Assembly (NCBI GenBank): GCA_039105265.1
Contig: JAPFFF010000041.1
Location: 1 to 64,000, forward strand
Direction: 5' to 3'
DNA from: Tritrichomonas musculus
Taxonomy: Eukaryota; Parabasalia; Tritrichomonadida; Tritrichomonadidae
DNA length: 64,000 nucleotides
Shown: positions 8,793 through 21,400 of the stretch, piece by piece
Numbering within the stretch: the stretch's first letter is position 1
How the letters are laid out: every line of letters begins with the position of its first letter
Notes under the pieces: model-generated
The model's input: only the letters and a program-made list of their open reading frames with translations
Told to the model about the DNA's origin: nothing
Database searches by the model: none
Translations under genes and position numbers: made by a program

Positions 8793-11700
8793 TATTTACC
8801 AATTTAGCCTTCCACCTGCGGCTATCGCTTCTCAGCTGCAGGTGGAGGTAAATAAATAAGGAAACCAATCTTCCACCTGCGGCTGAGCTGCGACAGCTGC
8901 AGGTGGAAAATCACTATTTACCAATTTAGCCTTCCACCTGCGGCTATCGCTTCTCAGCTGCAGGTGGAAGTAAATAAATAAGGAAACCAATCTTCCACCT
9001 GCGGCTGAGCTGCGACAGCTGCAGGTGGAAAATCACTATTTACCAATTTAGCCTTCCACCTGCGGCTATCGCTTCTCAGCTGCAGGTGGAAGTAAATAAA
9101 TAAGGAAACCAATCTTCCACCTGCGGCTGAGCTGCGACAGCTGCAGGTGGAAAATCACTATTTACCAATTTAGCCTTCCACCTGCGGCTATCGCTTCTCA
9201 GCTGCAGGTGGAGGTAAATAAATAAGGAAACCAATCTTCCACCTGCGGCTGAGCTGCGACAGCTGCAGGTGGAAAATCACTATTTACCAATTTAGCCTTC
9301 CACCTGCGGCTATCGCTTCTCAGCTGCAGGTGGAGGTAAATAAATAAGGAAACCAATCTTCCACCTGCGGCTGAGCTGCGACAGCTGCAGGTGGAAAATC
9401 ACTATTTACCAATTTAGCCTTCCACCTGCGGCTATCGCTTCTCAGCTGCAGGTGGAAGTAAATAAATAAGGAAACCAATCTTCCACCTGCGGCTGAGCTG
9501 CGACAGCTGCAGGTGGAAAATCACTATTTACCAATTTAGCCTTCCACCTGCGGCTATCGCTTCTCAGCTGCAGGTGGAGGTAAATAAATAAGGAAACCAA
9601 TCTTCCACCTGCGGCTGAGCTGCGACAGCTGCAGGTGGAAAATCACTATTTACCAATTTAGCCTTCCACCTGCGGCTATCGCTTCTCAGCTGCAGGTGGA
9701 AGTAAATAAATAAGGAAACCAATCTTCCACCTGCGGCTGAGCTGCGACAGCTGCAGGTGGAAAATCACTATTTACCAATTTAGCCTTCCACCTGCGGCTA
9801 TCGCTTCTCAGCTGCAGGTGGAGGTAAATAAATAAGGAAACCAATCTTCCACCTGCGGCTGAGCTGCGACAGCTGCAGGTGGAAAATCACTATTTACCAA
9901 TTTAGCCTTCCACCTGCGGCTATCGCTTCTCAGCTGCAGGTGGAGGTAAATAAATAAGGAAACCAATCTTCCACCTGCGGCTGAGCTGCGACAGCTGCAG
10001 GTGGAAAATCACTATTTACCAATTTAGCCTTCCACCTGCGGCTATCGCTTCTCAGCTGCAGGTGGAGGTAAATAAATAAGGAAACCAATCTTCCACCTGC
10101 GGCTGAGCTGCGACAGCTGCAGGTGGAAAATCACTATTTACCAATTTAGCCTTCCACCTGCGGCTATCGCTTCTCAGCTGCAGGTGGAGGTAAATAAATA
10201 AGGAAACCAATCTTCCACCTGCGGCTGAGCTGCGACAGCTGCAGGTGGAAAATCACTATTTACCAATTTAGCCTTCCACCTGCGGCTATCGCTTCTCAGC
10301 TGCAGGTGGAAGTAAATAAATAAGGAAACCAATCTTCCACCTGCGGCTGAGCTGCGACAGCTGCAGGTGGAAAATCACTATTTACCAATTTAGCCTTCCA
10401 CCTGCGGCTATCGCTTCTCAGCTGCAGGTGGAGGTAAATAAATAAGGAAACCAATCTTCCACCTGCGGCTGAGCTGCGACAGCTGCAGGTGGAAAATCAC
10501 TATTTACCAATTTAGCCTTCCACCTGCGGCTATCGCTTCTCAGCTGCAGGTGGAGGTAAATAAATAAGGAAACCAATCTTCCACCTGCGGCTGAGCTGCG
10601 ACAGCTGCAGGTGGAAAATCACTATTTACCAATTTAGCCTTCCACCTGCGGCTATCGCTTCTCAGCTGCAGGTGGAAGTAAATAAATAAGGAAACCAATC
10701 TTCCACCTGCGGCTGAGCTGCGACAGCTGCAGGTGGAAAATCACTATTTACCAATTTAGCCTTCCACCTGCGGCTATCGCTTCTCAGCTGCAGGTGGAGG
10801 TAAATAAATAAGGAAACCAATCTTCCACCTGCGGCTGAGCTGCGACAGCTGCAGGTGGAAAATCACTATTTACCAATTTAGCCTTCCACCTGCGGCTATC
10901 GCTTCTCAGCTGCAGGTGGAAGTAAATAAATAAGGAAACCAATCTTCCACCTGCGGCTGAGCTGCGACAGCTGCAGGTGGAAAATCACTATTTACCAATT
11001 TAGCCTTCCACCTGCGGCTATCGCTTCTCAGCTGCAGGTGGAGGTAAATAAATAAGGAAACCAATCTTCCACCTGCGGCTGAGCTGCGACAGCTGCAGGT
11101 GGAAAATCACTATTTACCAATTTAGCCTTCCACCTGCGGCTATCGCTTCTCAGCTGCAGGTGGAGGTAAATAAATAAGGAAACCAATCTTCCACCTGCGG
11201 CTGAGCTGCGACAGCTGCAGGTGGAAAATCACTATTTACCAATTTAGCCTTCCACCTGCGGCTATCGCTTCTCAGCTGCAGGTGGAGGTAAATAAATAAG
11301 GAAACCAATCTTCCACCTGCGGCTGAGCTGCGACAGCTGCAGGTGGAAAATCACTATTTACCAATTTAGCCTTCCACCTGCGGCTATCGCTTCTCAGCTG
11401 CAGGTGGAGGTAAATAAATAAGGAAACCAATCTTCCACCTGCGGCTGAGCTGCGACAGCTGCAGGTGGAAAATCACTATTTACCAATTTAGCCTTCCACC
11501 TGCGGCTATCGCTTCTCAGCTGCAGGTGGAGGTAAATAAATAAGGAAACCAATCTTCCACCTGCGGCTGAGCTGCGACAGCTGCAGGTGGAAAATCACTA
11601 TTTACCAATTTAGCCTTCCACCTGCGGCTATCGCTTCTCAGCTGCAGGTGGAAGTAAATAAATAAGGAAACCAATCTTCCACCTGCGGCTGAGCTGCGAC

Positions 11701-14603
11701 AGCTGCAGGTGGAAAATCACTATTTACCAATTTAGCCTTCCACCTGCGGCTATCGCTTCTCAGCTGCAGGTGGAGGTAAATAAATAAGGAAACCAATCTT
11801 CCACCTGCGGCTGAGCTGCGACAGCTGCAGGTGGAAAATCACTATTTACCAATTTAGCCTTCCACCTGCGGCTATCGCTTCTCAGCTGCAGGTGGAAGTA
11901 AATAAATAAGGAAACCAATCTTCCACCTGCGGCTGAGCTGCGACAGCTGCAGGTGGAAAATCACTATTTACCAATTTAGCCTTCCACCTGCGGCTATCGC
12001 TTCTCAGCTGCAGGTGGAGGTAAATAAATAAGGAAACCAATCTTCCACCTGCGGCTGAGCTGCGACAGCTGCAGGTGGAAAATCACTATTTACCAATTTA
12101 GCCTTCCACCTGCGGCTATCGCTTCTCAGCTGCAGGTGGAGGTAAATAAATAAGGAAACCAATCTTCCACCTGCGGCTGAGCTGCGACAGCTGCAGGTGG
12201 AAAATCACTATTTACCAATTTAGCCTTCCACCTGCGGCTATCGCTTCTCAGCTGCAGGTGGAGGTAAATAAATAAGGAAACCAATCTTCCACCTGCGGCT
12301 GAGCTGCGACAGCTGCAGGTGGAAAATCACTATTTACCAATTTAGCCTTCCACCTGCGGCTATCGCTTCTCAGCTGCAGGTGGAAGTAAATAAATAAGGA
12401 AACCAATCTTCCACCTGCGGCTGAGCTGCGACAGCTGCAGGTGGAAAATCACTATTTACCAATTTAGCCTTCCACCTGCGGCTATCGCTTCTCAGCTGCA
12501 GGTGGAGGTAAATAAATAAGGAAACCAATCTTCCACCTGCGGCTGAGCTGCGACAGCTGCAGGTGGAAAATCACTATTTACCAATTTAGCCTTCCACCTG
12601 CGGCTATCGCTTCTCAGCTGCAGGTGGAAGTAAATAAATAAGGAAACCAATCTTCCACCTGCGGCTGAGCTGCGACAGCTGCAGGTGGAAAATCACTATT
12701 TACCAATTTAGCCTTCCACCTGCGGCTATCGCTTCTCAGCTGCAGGTGGAGGTAAATAAATAAGGAAACCAATCTTCCACCTGCGGCTGAGCTGCGACAG
12801 CTGCAGGTGGAAAATCACTATTTACCAATTTAGCCTTCCACCTGCGGCTATCGCTTCTCAGCTGCAGGTGGAGGTAAATAAATAAGGAAACCAATCTTCC
12901 ACCTGCGGCTGAGCTGCGACAGCTGCAGGTGGAAAATCACTATTTACCAATTTAGCCTTCCACCTGCGGCTATCGCTTCTCAGCTGCAGGTGGAGGTAAA
13001 TAAATAAGGAAACCAATCTTCCACCTGCGGCTGAGCTGCGACAGCTGCAGGTGGAAAATCACTATTTACCAATTTAGCCTTCCACCTGCGGCTATCGCTT
13101 CTCAGCTGCAGGTGGAGGTAAATAAATAAGGAAACCAATCTTCCACCTGCGGCTGAGCTGCGACAGCTGCAGGTGGAAAATCACTATTTACCAATTTAGC
13201 CTTCCACCTGCGGCTATCGCTTCTCAGCTGCAGGTGGAGGTAAATAAATAAGGAAACCAATCTTCCACCTGCGGCTGAGCTGCGACAGCTGCAGGTGGAA
13301 AATCACTATTTACCAATTTAGCCTTCCACCTGCGGCTATCGCTTCTCAGCTGCAGGTGGAGGTAAATAAATAAGGAAACCAATCTTCCACCTGCGGCTGA
13401 GCTGCGACAGCTGCAGGTGGAAAATCACTATTTACCAATTTAGCCTTCCACCTGCGGCTATCGCTTCTCAGCTGCAGGTGGAAGTAAATAAATAAGGAAA
13501 CCAATCTTCCACCTGCGGCTGAGCTGCGACAGCTGCAGGTGGAAAATCACTATTTACCAATTTAGCCTTCCACCTGCGGCTATCGCTTCTCAGCTGCAGG
13601 TGGAGGTAAATAAATAAGGAAACCAATCTTCCACCTGCGGCTGAGCTGCGACAGCTGCAGGTGGAAAATCACTATTTACCAATTTAGCCTTCCACCTGCG
13701 GCTATCGCTTCTCAGCTGCAGGTGGAGGTAAATAAATAAGGAAACCAATCTTCCACCTGCGGCTGAGCTGCGACAGCTGCAGGTGGAAAATCACTATTTA
13801 CCAATTTAGCCTTCCACCTGCGGCTATCGCTTCTCAGCTGCAGGTGGAGGTAAATAAATAAGGAAACCAATCTTCCACCTGCGGCTGAGCTGCGACAGCT
13901 GCAGGTGGAAAATCACTATTTACCAATTTAGCCTTCCACCTGCGGCTATCGCTTCTCAGCTGCAGGTGGAGGTAAATAAATAAGGAAACCAATCTTCCAC
14001 CTGCGGCTGAGCTGCGACAGCTGCAGGTGGAAAATCACTATTTACCAATTTAGCCTTCCACCTGCGGCTATCGCTTCTCAGCTGCAGGTGGAGGTAAATA
14101 AATAAGGAAACCAATCTTCCACCTGCGGCTGAGCTGCGACAGCTGCAGGTGGAAAATCACTATTTACCAATTTAGCCTTCCACCTGCGGCTATCGCTTCT
14201 CAGCTGCAGGTGGAGGTAAATAAATAAGGAAACCAATCTTCCACCTGCGGCTGAGCTGCGACAGCTGCAGGTGGAAAATCACTATTTACCAATTTAGCCT
14301 TCCACCTGCGGCTATCGCTTCTCAGCTGCAGGTGGAAGTAAATAAATAAGGAAACCAATCTTCCACCTGCGGCTGAGCTGCGACAGCTGCAGGTGGAAAA
14401 TCACTATTTACCAATTTAGCCTTCCACCTGCGGCTATCGCTTCTCAGCTGCAGGTGGAGGTAAATAAATAAGGAAACCAATCTTCCACCTGCGGCTGAGC
14501 TGCGACAGCTGCAGGTGGAAAATCACTATTTACCAATTTAGCCTTCCACCTGCGGCTATCGCTTCTCAGCTGCAGGTGGAAGTAAATAAATAAGGAAACC
14601 AAG
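8793..14603 (+). repeat. Satellite array, 122-bp unit, 48 copies (left arm)
   Basis: Units repeat every 122 bases, for example TTCC at 8810, 8932 and 9054. Each unit holds two imperfect hairpins 61 bases apart, each opening with TTCCACCTGC and closing with GCAGGTGGA (8810-8846 and 8871-8908 in the first unit). The array is far richer in GC than the surroundings. Units are nearly identical; the commonest variant is G or A after GCAGGTGGA. No unit codes for a protein. Confidence 0.95.
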
Positions 14604-15110
14604 TTTCCACCTGCGGCTGAGCTGCGATAGCTAAAGGTGGAAGTAATTACTTAAATGTACCATTTCAAACTTCCACCTGCAGCTATCGCAACTTAGCTGC
14701 AGTTGGAACTAATTACGCGAATTAAACTTCCACCTGCAGCTAAACTGCGATAGCTTTAGGTGGAAGTAATTACTTAAATGTACCATTTCAAACTTCCACC
14801 TGCAGCTATCGCAACTTAGCTGCAGTTGGAACTAATTACGCGAATTAAACTTCCACCTGCAGCTAAACTGCGATAGCTTCAGGTGGAAGTAATTACTTAA
14901 ATGTACCATTTCAAACTTCCACCTGCAGCTATCGCAACTTAGCTGCAGTTGGAACTAATTACGCGAATTAAACTTCCACCTGCAGCTAAACTGCGATAGC
15001 TTCAGGTGGAAGTAATTACTTAAATGTACCATTTCAAACTTCCACCTGCAGCTATCGCAACTTAGCTGCAGTTGGAACTAATTACGCGAATTAAACTTCC
15101 ACCTGCAACT
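14604..15110 (+). repeat. Satellite sub-array, 123-bp variant unit (left arm)
   Basis: About four copies of a related unit with a 123-base step (14641, 14764, 14887). It keeps the paired TTCCACCTGC hairpins but has different spacers (TAATTACTTAAATG, AATTACGCGAATTAAAC). It lies between the main array and the centre of the palindrome, and is likely an older or diverged subfamily. Confidence 0.9.
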
Positions 15111-15246
15111 AAAAGTTTTAAATATTTTTTTATTTATATTATTTTTCTTTTAGTTTTTATTTGTTCAAAATTTTTTTTTTTTTTTTTTTTACATTATTTA
15201 ACATAGGACACTTTTTGAGCGAAGCTCAAAAAGTGGCCATTCTTGT

Positions 15247-15463
15247 TATGAAAAGGTTTATAGAGTTTTAAATAAAATAAAATAAAATAAAAATGGAAGA
15301 TTCGAGTTTATCTGTCCAGTTGAAGAAAAATAAAACAAGAGATCATAAATTTTTTGTTTATAAAGATAAGAAATATCCTTTCAATTTCAATCTTTTCAAA
15401 GAAAATTCAAATTACCCGTAGTAATATCGACGTTGCAGATTTGCGCCATTTTTATTTTGTAAT
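15247..15463. other. Palindrome spacer holding a host promoter and gene start
   Basis: The 217 bases between the two arms are not self-complementary. They hold an A/T-rich leader, the first 41 codons of the BTB gene (15293-15414), and the first 49 bases of the inserted element. A single-copy host gene start sits exactly between the arms. Confidence 0.9.
15293..15414 (+). pseudogene. BTB-type gene, 5' part (split by a transposon)
   Basis: ATG at 15293 opens a frame beginning MEDSSLSVQLKKNKTRDHKF and including the FFVYKDKKYPFNFNLF strand typical of trichomonad BTB-like proteins. It runs 40 full codons and two bases of codon 41 to the TA at 15413-15414, where an 8.5-kb element begins. The second half resumes at 23919-24560. 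If the element and one TA are removed, codon 41 (TAC) is restored and the frame stays open to the stop at 24560, giving about 253 codons. BTB folds mediate dimerisation and protein contacts. No clear initiator is visible in its A/T-rich leader. Confidence 0.8.
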
Positions 15464-18400
15464 ACAAGAATGGCCACTTTTTGAGCTTCGCTCAAAAAGT
15501 GTCCTATGTTAAATAATGTAAAAAAAAAAAAAAAAAAAATTTTGAACAAATAAAAACTAAAAGAAAAATAATATAAATAAAAAAATATTTAAAACTTTTA
15601 GTTGCAGGTGGAAGTTTAATTCGCGTAATTAGTTCCAACTGCAGCTAAGTTGCGATAGCTGCAGGTGGAAGTTTGAAATGGTACATTTAAGTAATTACTT
15701 CCACCTGAAGCTATCGCAGTTTAGCTGCAGGTGGAAGTTTAATTCGCGTAATTAGTTCCAACTGCAGCTAAGTTGCGATAGCTGCAGGTGGAAGTTTGAA
15801 ATGGTACATTTAAGTAATTACTTCCACCTGAAGCTATCGCAGTTTAGCTGCAGGTGGAAGTTTAATTCGCGTAATTAGTTCCAACTGCAGCTAAGTTGCG
15901 ATAGCTGCAGGTGGAAGTTTGAAATGGTACATTTAAGTAATTACTTCCACCTAAAGCTATCGCAGTTTAGCTGCAGGTGGAAGTTTAATTCGCGTAATTA
16001 GTTCCAACTGCAGCTAAGTTGCGATAGCTGCAGGTGGAAGTTTGAAATGGTACATTTAAGTAATTACTTCCACCTTTAGCTATCGCAGCTCAGCCGCAGG
16101 TGGAAACTTGGTTTCCTTATTTATTTACTTCCACCTGCAGCTGAGAAGCGATAGCCGCAGGTGGAAGGCTAAATTGGTAAATAGTGATTTTCCACCTGCA
16201 GCTGTCGCAGCTCAGCCGCAGGTGGAAGATTGGTTTCCTTATTTATTTACCTCCACCTGCAGCTGAGAAGCGATAGCCGCAGGTGGAAGGCTAAATTGGT
16301 AAATAGTGATTTTCCACCTGCAGCTGTCGCAGCTCAGCCGCAGGTGGAAGATTGGTTTCCTTATTTATTTACTTCCACCTGCAGCTGAGAAGCGATAGCC
16401 GCAGGTGGAAGGCTAAATTGGTAAATAGTGATTTTCCACCTGCAGCTGTCGCAGCTCAGCCGCAGGTGGAAGATTGGTTTCCTTATTTATTTACCTCCAC
16501 CTGCAGCTGAGAAGCGATAGCCGCAGGTGGAAGGCTAAATTGGTAAATAGTGATTTTCCACCTGCAGCTGTCGCAGCTCAGCCGCAGGTGGAAGATTGGT
16601 TTCCTTATTTATTTACCTCCACCTGCAGCTGAGAAGCGATAGCCGCAGGTGGAAGGCTAAATTGGTAAATAGTGATTTTCCACCTGCAGCTGTCGCAGCT
16701 CAGCCGCAGGTGGAAGATTGGTTTCCTTATTTATTTACCTCCACCTGCAGCTGAGAAGCGATAGCCGCAGGTGGAAGGCTAAATTGGTAAATAGTGATTT
16801 TCCACCTGCAGCTGTCGCAGCTCAGCCGCAGGTGGAAGATTGGTTTCCTTATTTATTTACCTCCACCTGCAGCTGAGAAGCGATAGCCGCAGGTGGAAGG
16901 CTAAATTGGTAAATAGTGATTTTCCACCTGCAGCTGTCGCAGCTCAGCCGCAGGTGGAAGATTGGTTTCCTTATTTATTTACCTCCACCTGCAGCTGAGA
17001 AGCGATAGCCGCAGGTGGAAGGCTAAATTGGTAAATAGTGATTTTCCACCTGCAGCTGTCGCAGCTCAGCCGCAGGTGGAAGATTGGTTTCCTTATTTAT
17101 TTACCTCCACCTGCAGCTGAGAAGCGATAGCCGCAGGTGGAAGGCTAAATTGGTAAATAGTGATTTTCCACCTGCAGCTGTCGCAGCTCAGCCGCAGGTG
17201 GAAGATTGGTTTCCTTATTTATTTACTTCCACCTGCAGCTGAGAAGCGATAGCCGCAGGTGGAAGGCTAAATTGGTAAATAGTGATTTTCCACCTGCAGC
17301 TGTCGCAGCTCAGCCGCAGGTGGAAGATTGGTTTCCTTATTTATTTACCTCCACCTGCAGCTGAGAAGCGATAGCCGCAGGTGGAAGGCTAAATTGGTAA
17401 ATAGTGATTTTCCACCTGCAGCTGTCGCAGCTCAGCCGCAGGTGGAAGATTGGTTTCCTTATTTATTTACCTCCACCTGCAGCTGAGAAGCGATAGCCGC
17501 AGGTGGAAGGCTAAATTGGTAAATAGTGATTTTCCACCTGCAGCTGTCGCAGCTCAGCCGCAGGTGGAAGATTGGTTTCCTTATTTATTTACCTCCACCT
17601 GCAGCTGAGAAGCGATAGCCGCAGGTGGAAGGCTAAATTGGTAAATAGTGATTTTCCACCTGCAGCTGTCGCAGCTCAGCCGCAGGTGGAAGATTGGTTT
17701 CCTTATTTATTTACCTCCACCTGCAGCTGAGAAGCGATAGCCGCAGGTGGAAGGCTAAATTGGTAAATAGTGATTTTCCACCTGCAGCTGTCGCAGCTCA
17801 GCCGCAGGTGGAAGATTGGTTTCCTTATTTATTTACCTCCACCTGCAGCTGAGAAGCGATAGCCGCAGGTGGAAGGCTAAATTGGTAAATAGTGATTTTC
17901 CACCTGCAGCTGTCGCAGCTCAGCCGCAGGTGGAAGATTGGTTTCCTTATTTATTTACCTCCACCTGCAGCTGAGAAGCGATAGCCGCAGGTGGAAGGCT
18001 AAATTGGTAAATAGTGATTTTCCACCTGCAGCTGTCGCAGCTCAGCCGCAGGTGGAAGATTGGTTTCCTTATTTATTTACTTCCACCTGCAGCTGAGAAG
18101 CGATAGCCGCAGGTGGAAGGCTAAATTGGTAAATAGTGATTTTCCACCTGCAGCTGTCGCAGCTCAGCCGCAGGTGGAAGATTGGTTTCCTTATTTATTT
18201 ACCTCCACCTGCAGCTGAGAAGCGATAGCCGCAGGTGGAAGGCTAAATTGGTAAATAGTGATTTTCCACCTGCAGCTGTCGCAGCTCAGCCGCAGGTGGA
18301 AGATTGGTTTCCTTATTTATTTACTTCCACCTGCAGCTGAGAAGCGATAGCCGCAGGTGGAAGGCTAAATTGGTAAATAGTGATTTTCCACCTGCAGCTG

Positions 18401-21400
18401 TCGCAGCTCAGCCGCAGGTGGAAGATTGGTTTCCTTATTTATTTACCTCCACCTGCAGCTGAGAAGCGATAGCCGCAGGTGGAAGGCTAAATTGGTAAAT
18501 AGTGATTTTCCACCTGCAGCTGTCGCAGCTCAGCCGCAGGTGGAAGATTGGTTTCCTTATTTATTTACCTCCACCTGCAGCTGAGAAGCGATAGCCGCAG
18601 GTGGAAGGCTAAATTGGTAAATAGTGATTTTCCACCTGCAGCTGTCGCAGCTCAGCCGCAGGTGGAAGATTGGTTTCCTTATTTATTTACCTCCACCTGC
18701 AGCTGAGAAGCGATAGCCGCAGGTGGAAGGCTAAATTGGTAAATAGTGATTTTCCACCTGCAGCTGTCGCAGCTCAGCCGCAGGTGGAAGATTGGTTTCC
18801 TTATTTATTTACTTCCACCTGCAGCTGAGAAGCGATAGCCGCAGGTGGAAGGCTAAATTGGTAAATAGTGATTTTCCACCTGCAGCTGTCGCAGCTCAGC
18901 CGCAGGTGGAAGATTGGTTTCCTTATTTATTTACCTCCACCTGCAGCTGAGAAGCGATAGCCGCAGGTGGAAGGCTAAATTGGTAAATAGTGATTTTCCA
19001 CCTGCAGCTGTCGCAGCTCAGCCGCAGGTGGAAGATTGGTTTCCTTATTTATTTACTTCCACCTGCAGCTGAGAAGCGATAGCCGCAGGTGGAAGGCTAA
19101 ATTGGTAAATAGTGATTTTCCACCTGCAGCTGTCGCAGCTCAGCCGCAGGTGGAAGATTGGTTTCCTTATTTATTTACCTCCACCTGCAGCTGAGAAGCG
19201 ATAGCCGCAGGTGGAAGGCTAAATTGGTAAATAGTGATTTTCCACCTGCAGCTGTCGCAGCTCAGCCGCAGGTGGAAGATTGGTTTCCTTATTTATTTAC
19301 CTCCACCTGCAGCTGAGAAGCGATAGCCGCAGGTGGAAGGCTAAATTGGTAAATAGTGATTTTCCACCTGCAGCTGTCGCAGCTCAGCCGCAGGTGGAAG
19401 ATTGGTTTCCTTATTTATTTACCTCCACCTGCAGCTGAGAAGCGATAGCCGCAGGTGGAAGGCTAAATTGGTAAATAGTGATTTTCCACCTGCAGCTGTC
19501 GCAGCTCAGCCGCAGGTGGAAGATTGGTTTCCTTATTTATTTACCTCCACCTGCAGCTGAGAAGCGATAGCCGCAGGTGGAAGGCTAAATTGGTAAATAG
19601 TGATTTTCCACCTGCAGCTGTCGCAGCTCAGCCGCAGGTGGAAGATTGGTTTCCTTATTTATTTACCTCCACCTGCAGCTGAGAAGCGATAGCCGCAGGT
19701 GGAAGGCTAAATTGGTAAATAGTGATTTTCCACCTGCAGCTGTCGCAGCTCAGCCGCAGGTGGAAGATTGGTTTCCTTATTTATTTACTTCCACCTGCAG
19801 CTGAGAAGCGATAGCCGCAGGTGGAAGGCTAAATTGGTAAATAGTGATTTTCCACCTGCAGCTGTCGCAGCTCAGCCGCAGGTGGAAGATTGGTTTCCTT
19901 ATTTATTTACCTCCACCTGCAGCTGAGAAGCGATAGCCGCAGGTGGAAGGCTAAATTGGTAAATAGTGATTTTCCACCTGCAGCTGTCGCAGCTCAGCCG
20001 CAGGTGGAAGATTGGTTTCCTTATTTATTTACTTCCACCTGCAGCTGAGAAGCGATAGCCGCAGGTGGAAGGCTAAATTGGTAAATAGTGATTTTCCACC
20101 TGCAGCTGTCGCAGCTCAGCCGCAGGTGGAAGATTGGTTTCCTTATTTATTTACCTCCACCTGCAGCTGAGAAGCGATAGCCGCAGGTGGAAGGCTAAAT
20201 TGGTAAATAGTGATTTTCCACCTGCAGCTGTCGCAGCTCAGCCGCAGGTGGAAGATTGGTTTCCTTATTTATTTACCTCCACCTGCAGCTGAGAAGCGAT
20301 AGCCGCAGGTGGAAGGCTAAATTGGTAAATAGTGATTTTCCACCTGCAGCTGTCGCAGCTCAGCCGCAGGTGGAAGATTGGTTTCCTTATTTATTTACCT
20401 CCACCTGCAGCTGAGAAGCGATAGCCGCAGGTGGAAGGCTAAATTGGTAAATAGTGATTTTCCACCTGCAGCTGTCGCAGCTCAGCCGCAGGTGGAAGAT
20501 TGGTTTCCTTATTTATTTACCTCCACCTGCAGCTGAGAAGCGATAGCCGCAGGTGGAAGGCTAAATTGGTAAATAGTGATTTTCCACCTGCAGCTGTCGC
20601 AGCTCAGCCGCAGGTGGAAGATTGGTTTCCTTATTTATTTACCTCCACCTGCAGCTGAGAAGCGATAGCCGCAGGTGGAAGGCTAAATTGGTAAATAGTG
20701 ATTTTCCACCTGCAGCTGTCGCAGCTCAGCCGCAGGTGGAAGATTGGTTTCCTTATTTATTTACCTCCACCTGCAGCTGAGAAGCGATAGCCGCAGGTGG
20801 AAGGCTAAATTGGTAAATAGTGATTTTCCACCTGCAGCTGTCGCAGCTCAGCCGCAGGTGGAAGATTGGTTTCCTTATTTATTTACCTCCACCTGCAGCT
20901 GAGAAGCGATAGCCGCAGGTGGAAGGCTAAATTGGTAAATAGTGATTTTCCACCTGCAGCTGTCGCAGCTCAGCCGCAGGTGGAAGATTGGTTTCCTTAT
21001 TTATTTACTTCCACCTGCAGCTGAGAAGCGATAGCCGCAGGTGGAAGGCTAAATTGGTAAATAGTGATTTTCCACCTGCAGCTGTCGCAGCTCAGCCGCA
21101 GGTGGAAGATTGGTTTCCTTATTTATTTACCTCCACCTGCAGCTGAGAAGCGATAGCCGCAGGTGGAAGGCTAAATTGGTAAATAGTGATTTTCCACCTG
21201 CAGCTGTCGCAGCTCAGCCGCAGGTGGAAGATTGGTTTCCTTATTTATTTACTTCCACCTGCAGCTGAGAAGCGATAGCCGCAGGTGGAAGGCTAAATTG
21301 GTAAATAGTGATTTTCCACCTGCAGCTGTCGCAGCTCAGCCGCAGGTGGAAGATTGGTTTCCTTATTTATTTACCTCCACCTGCAGCTGAGAAGCGATAG

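Larger units (their letters stand above)
8793..15246 (+). repeat. Left arm of a giant inverted repeat (6,454 bp)
   Basis: This segment is the reverse complement of 15464-21917. Every landmark obeys left + right = 30,710, including two 20-base homopolymer runs (15171-15190 T and 15520-15539 A), so there is no net length difference. In order it contains 48 units of a 122-bp repeat, about four units of a 123-bp relative, a roughly 100-bp AT-rich piece, the T run, and a small hairpin (CACTTTTTGAGC and its inverse, 15209-15235). The one difference I found is at 10311 (A) against 20399 (C, where T would pair). Outside the arms, flanks diverge at once. Confidence 0.95.
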
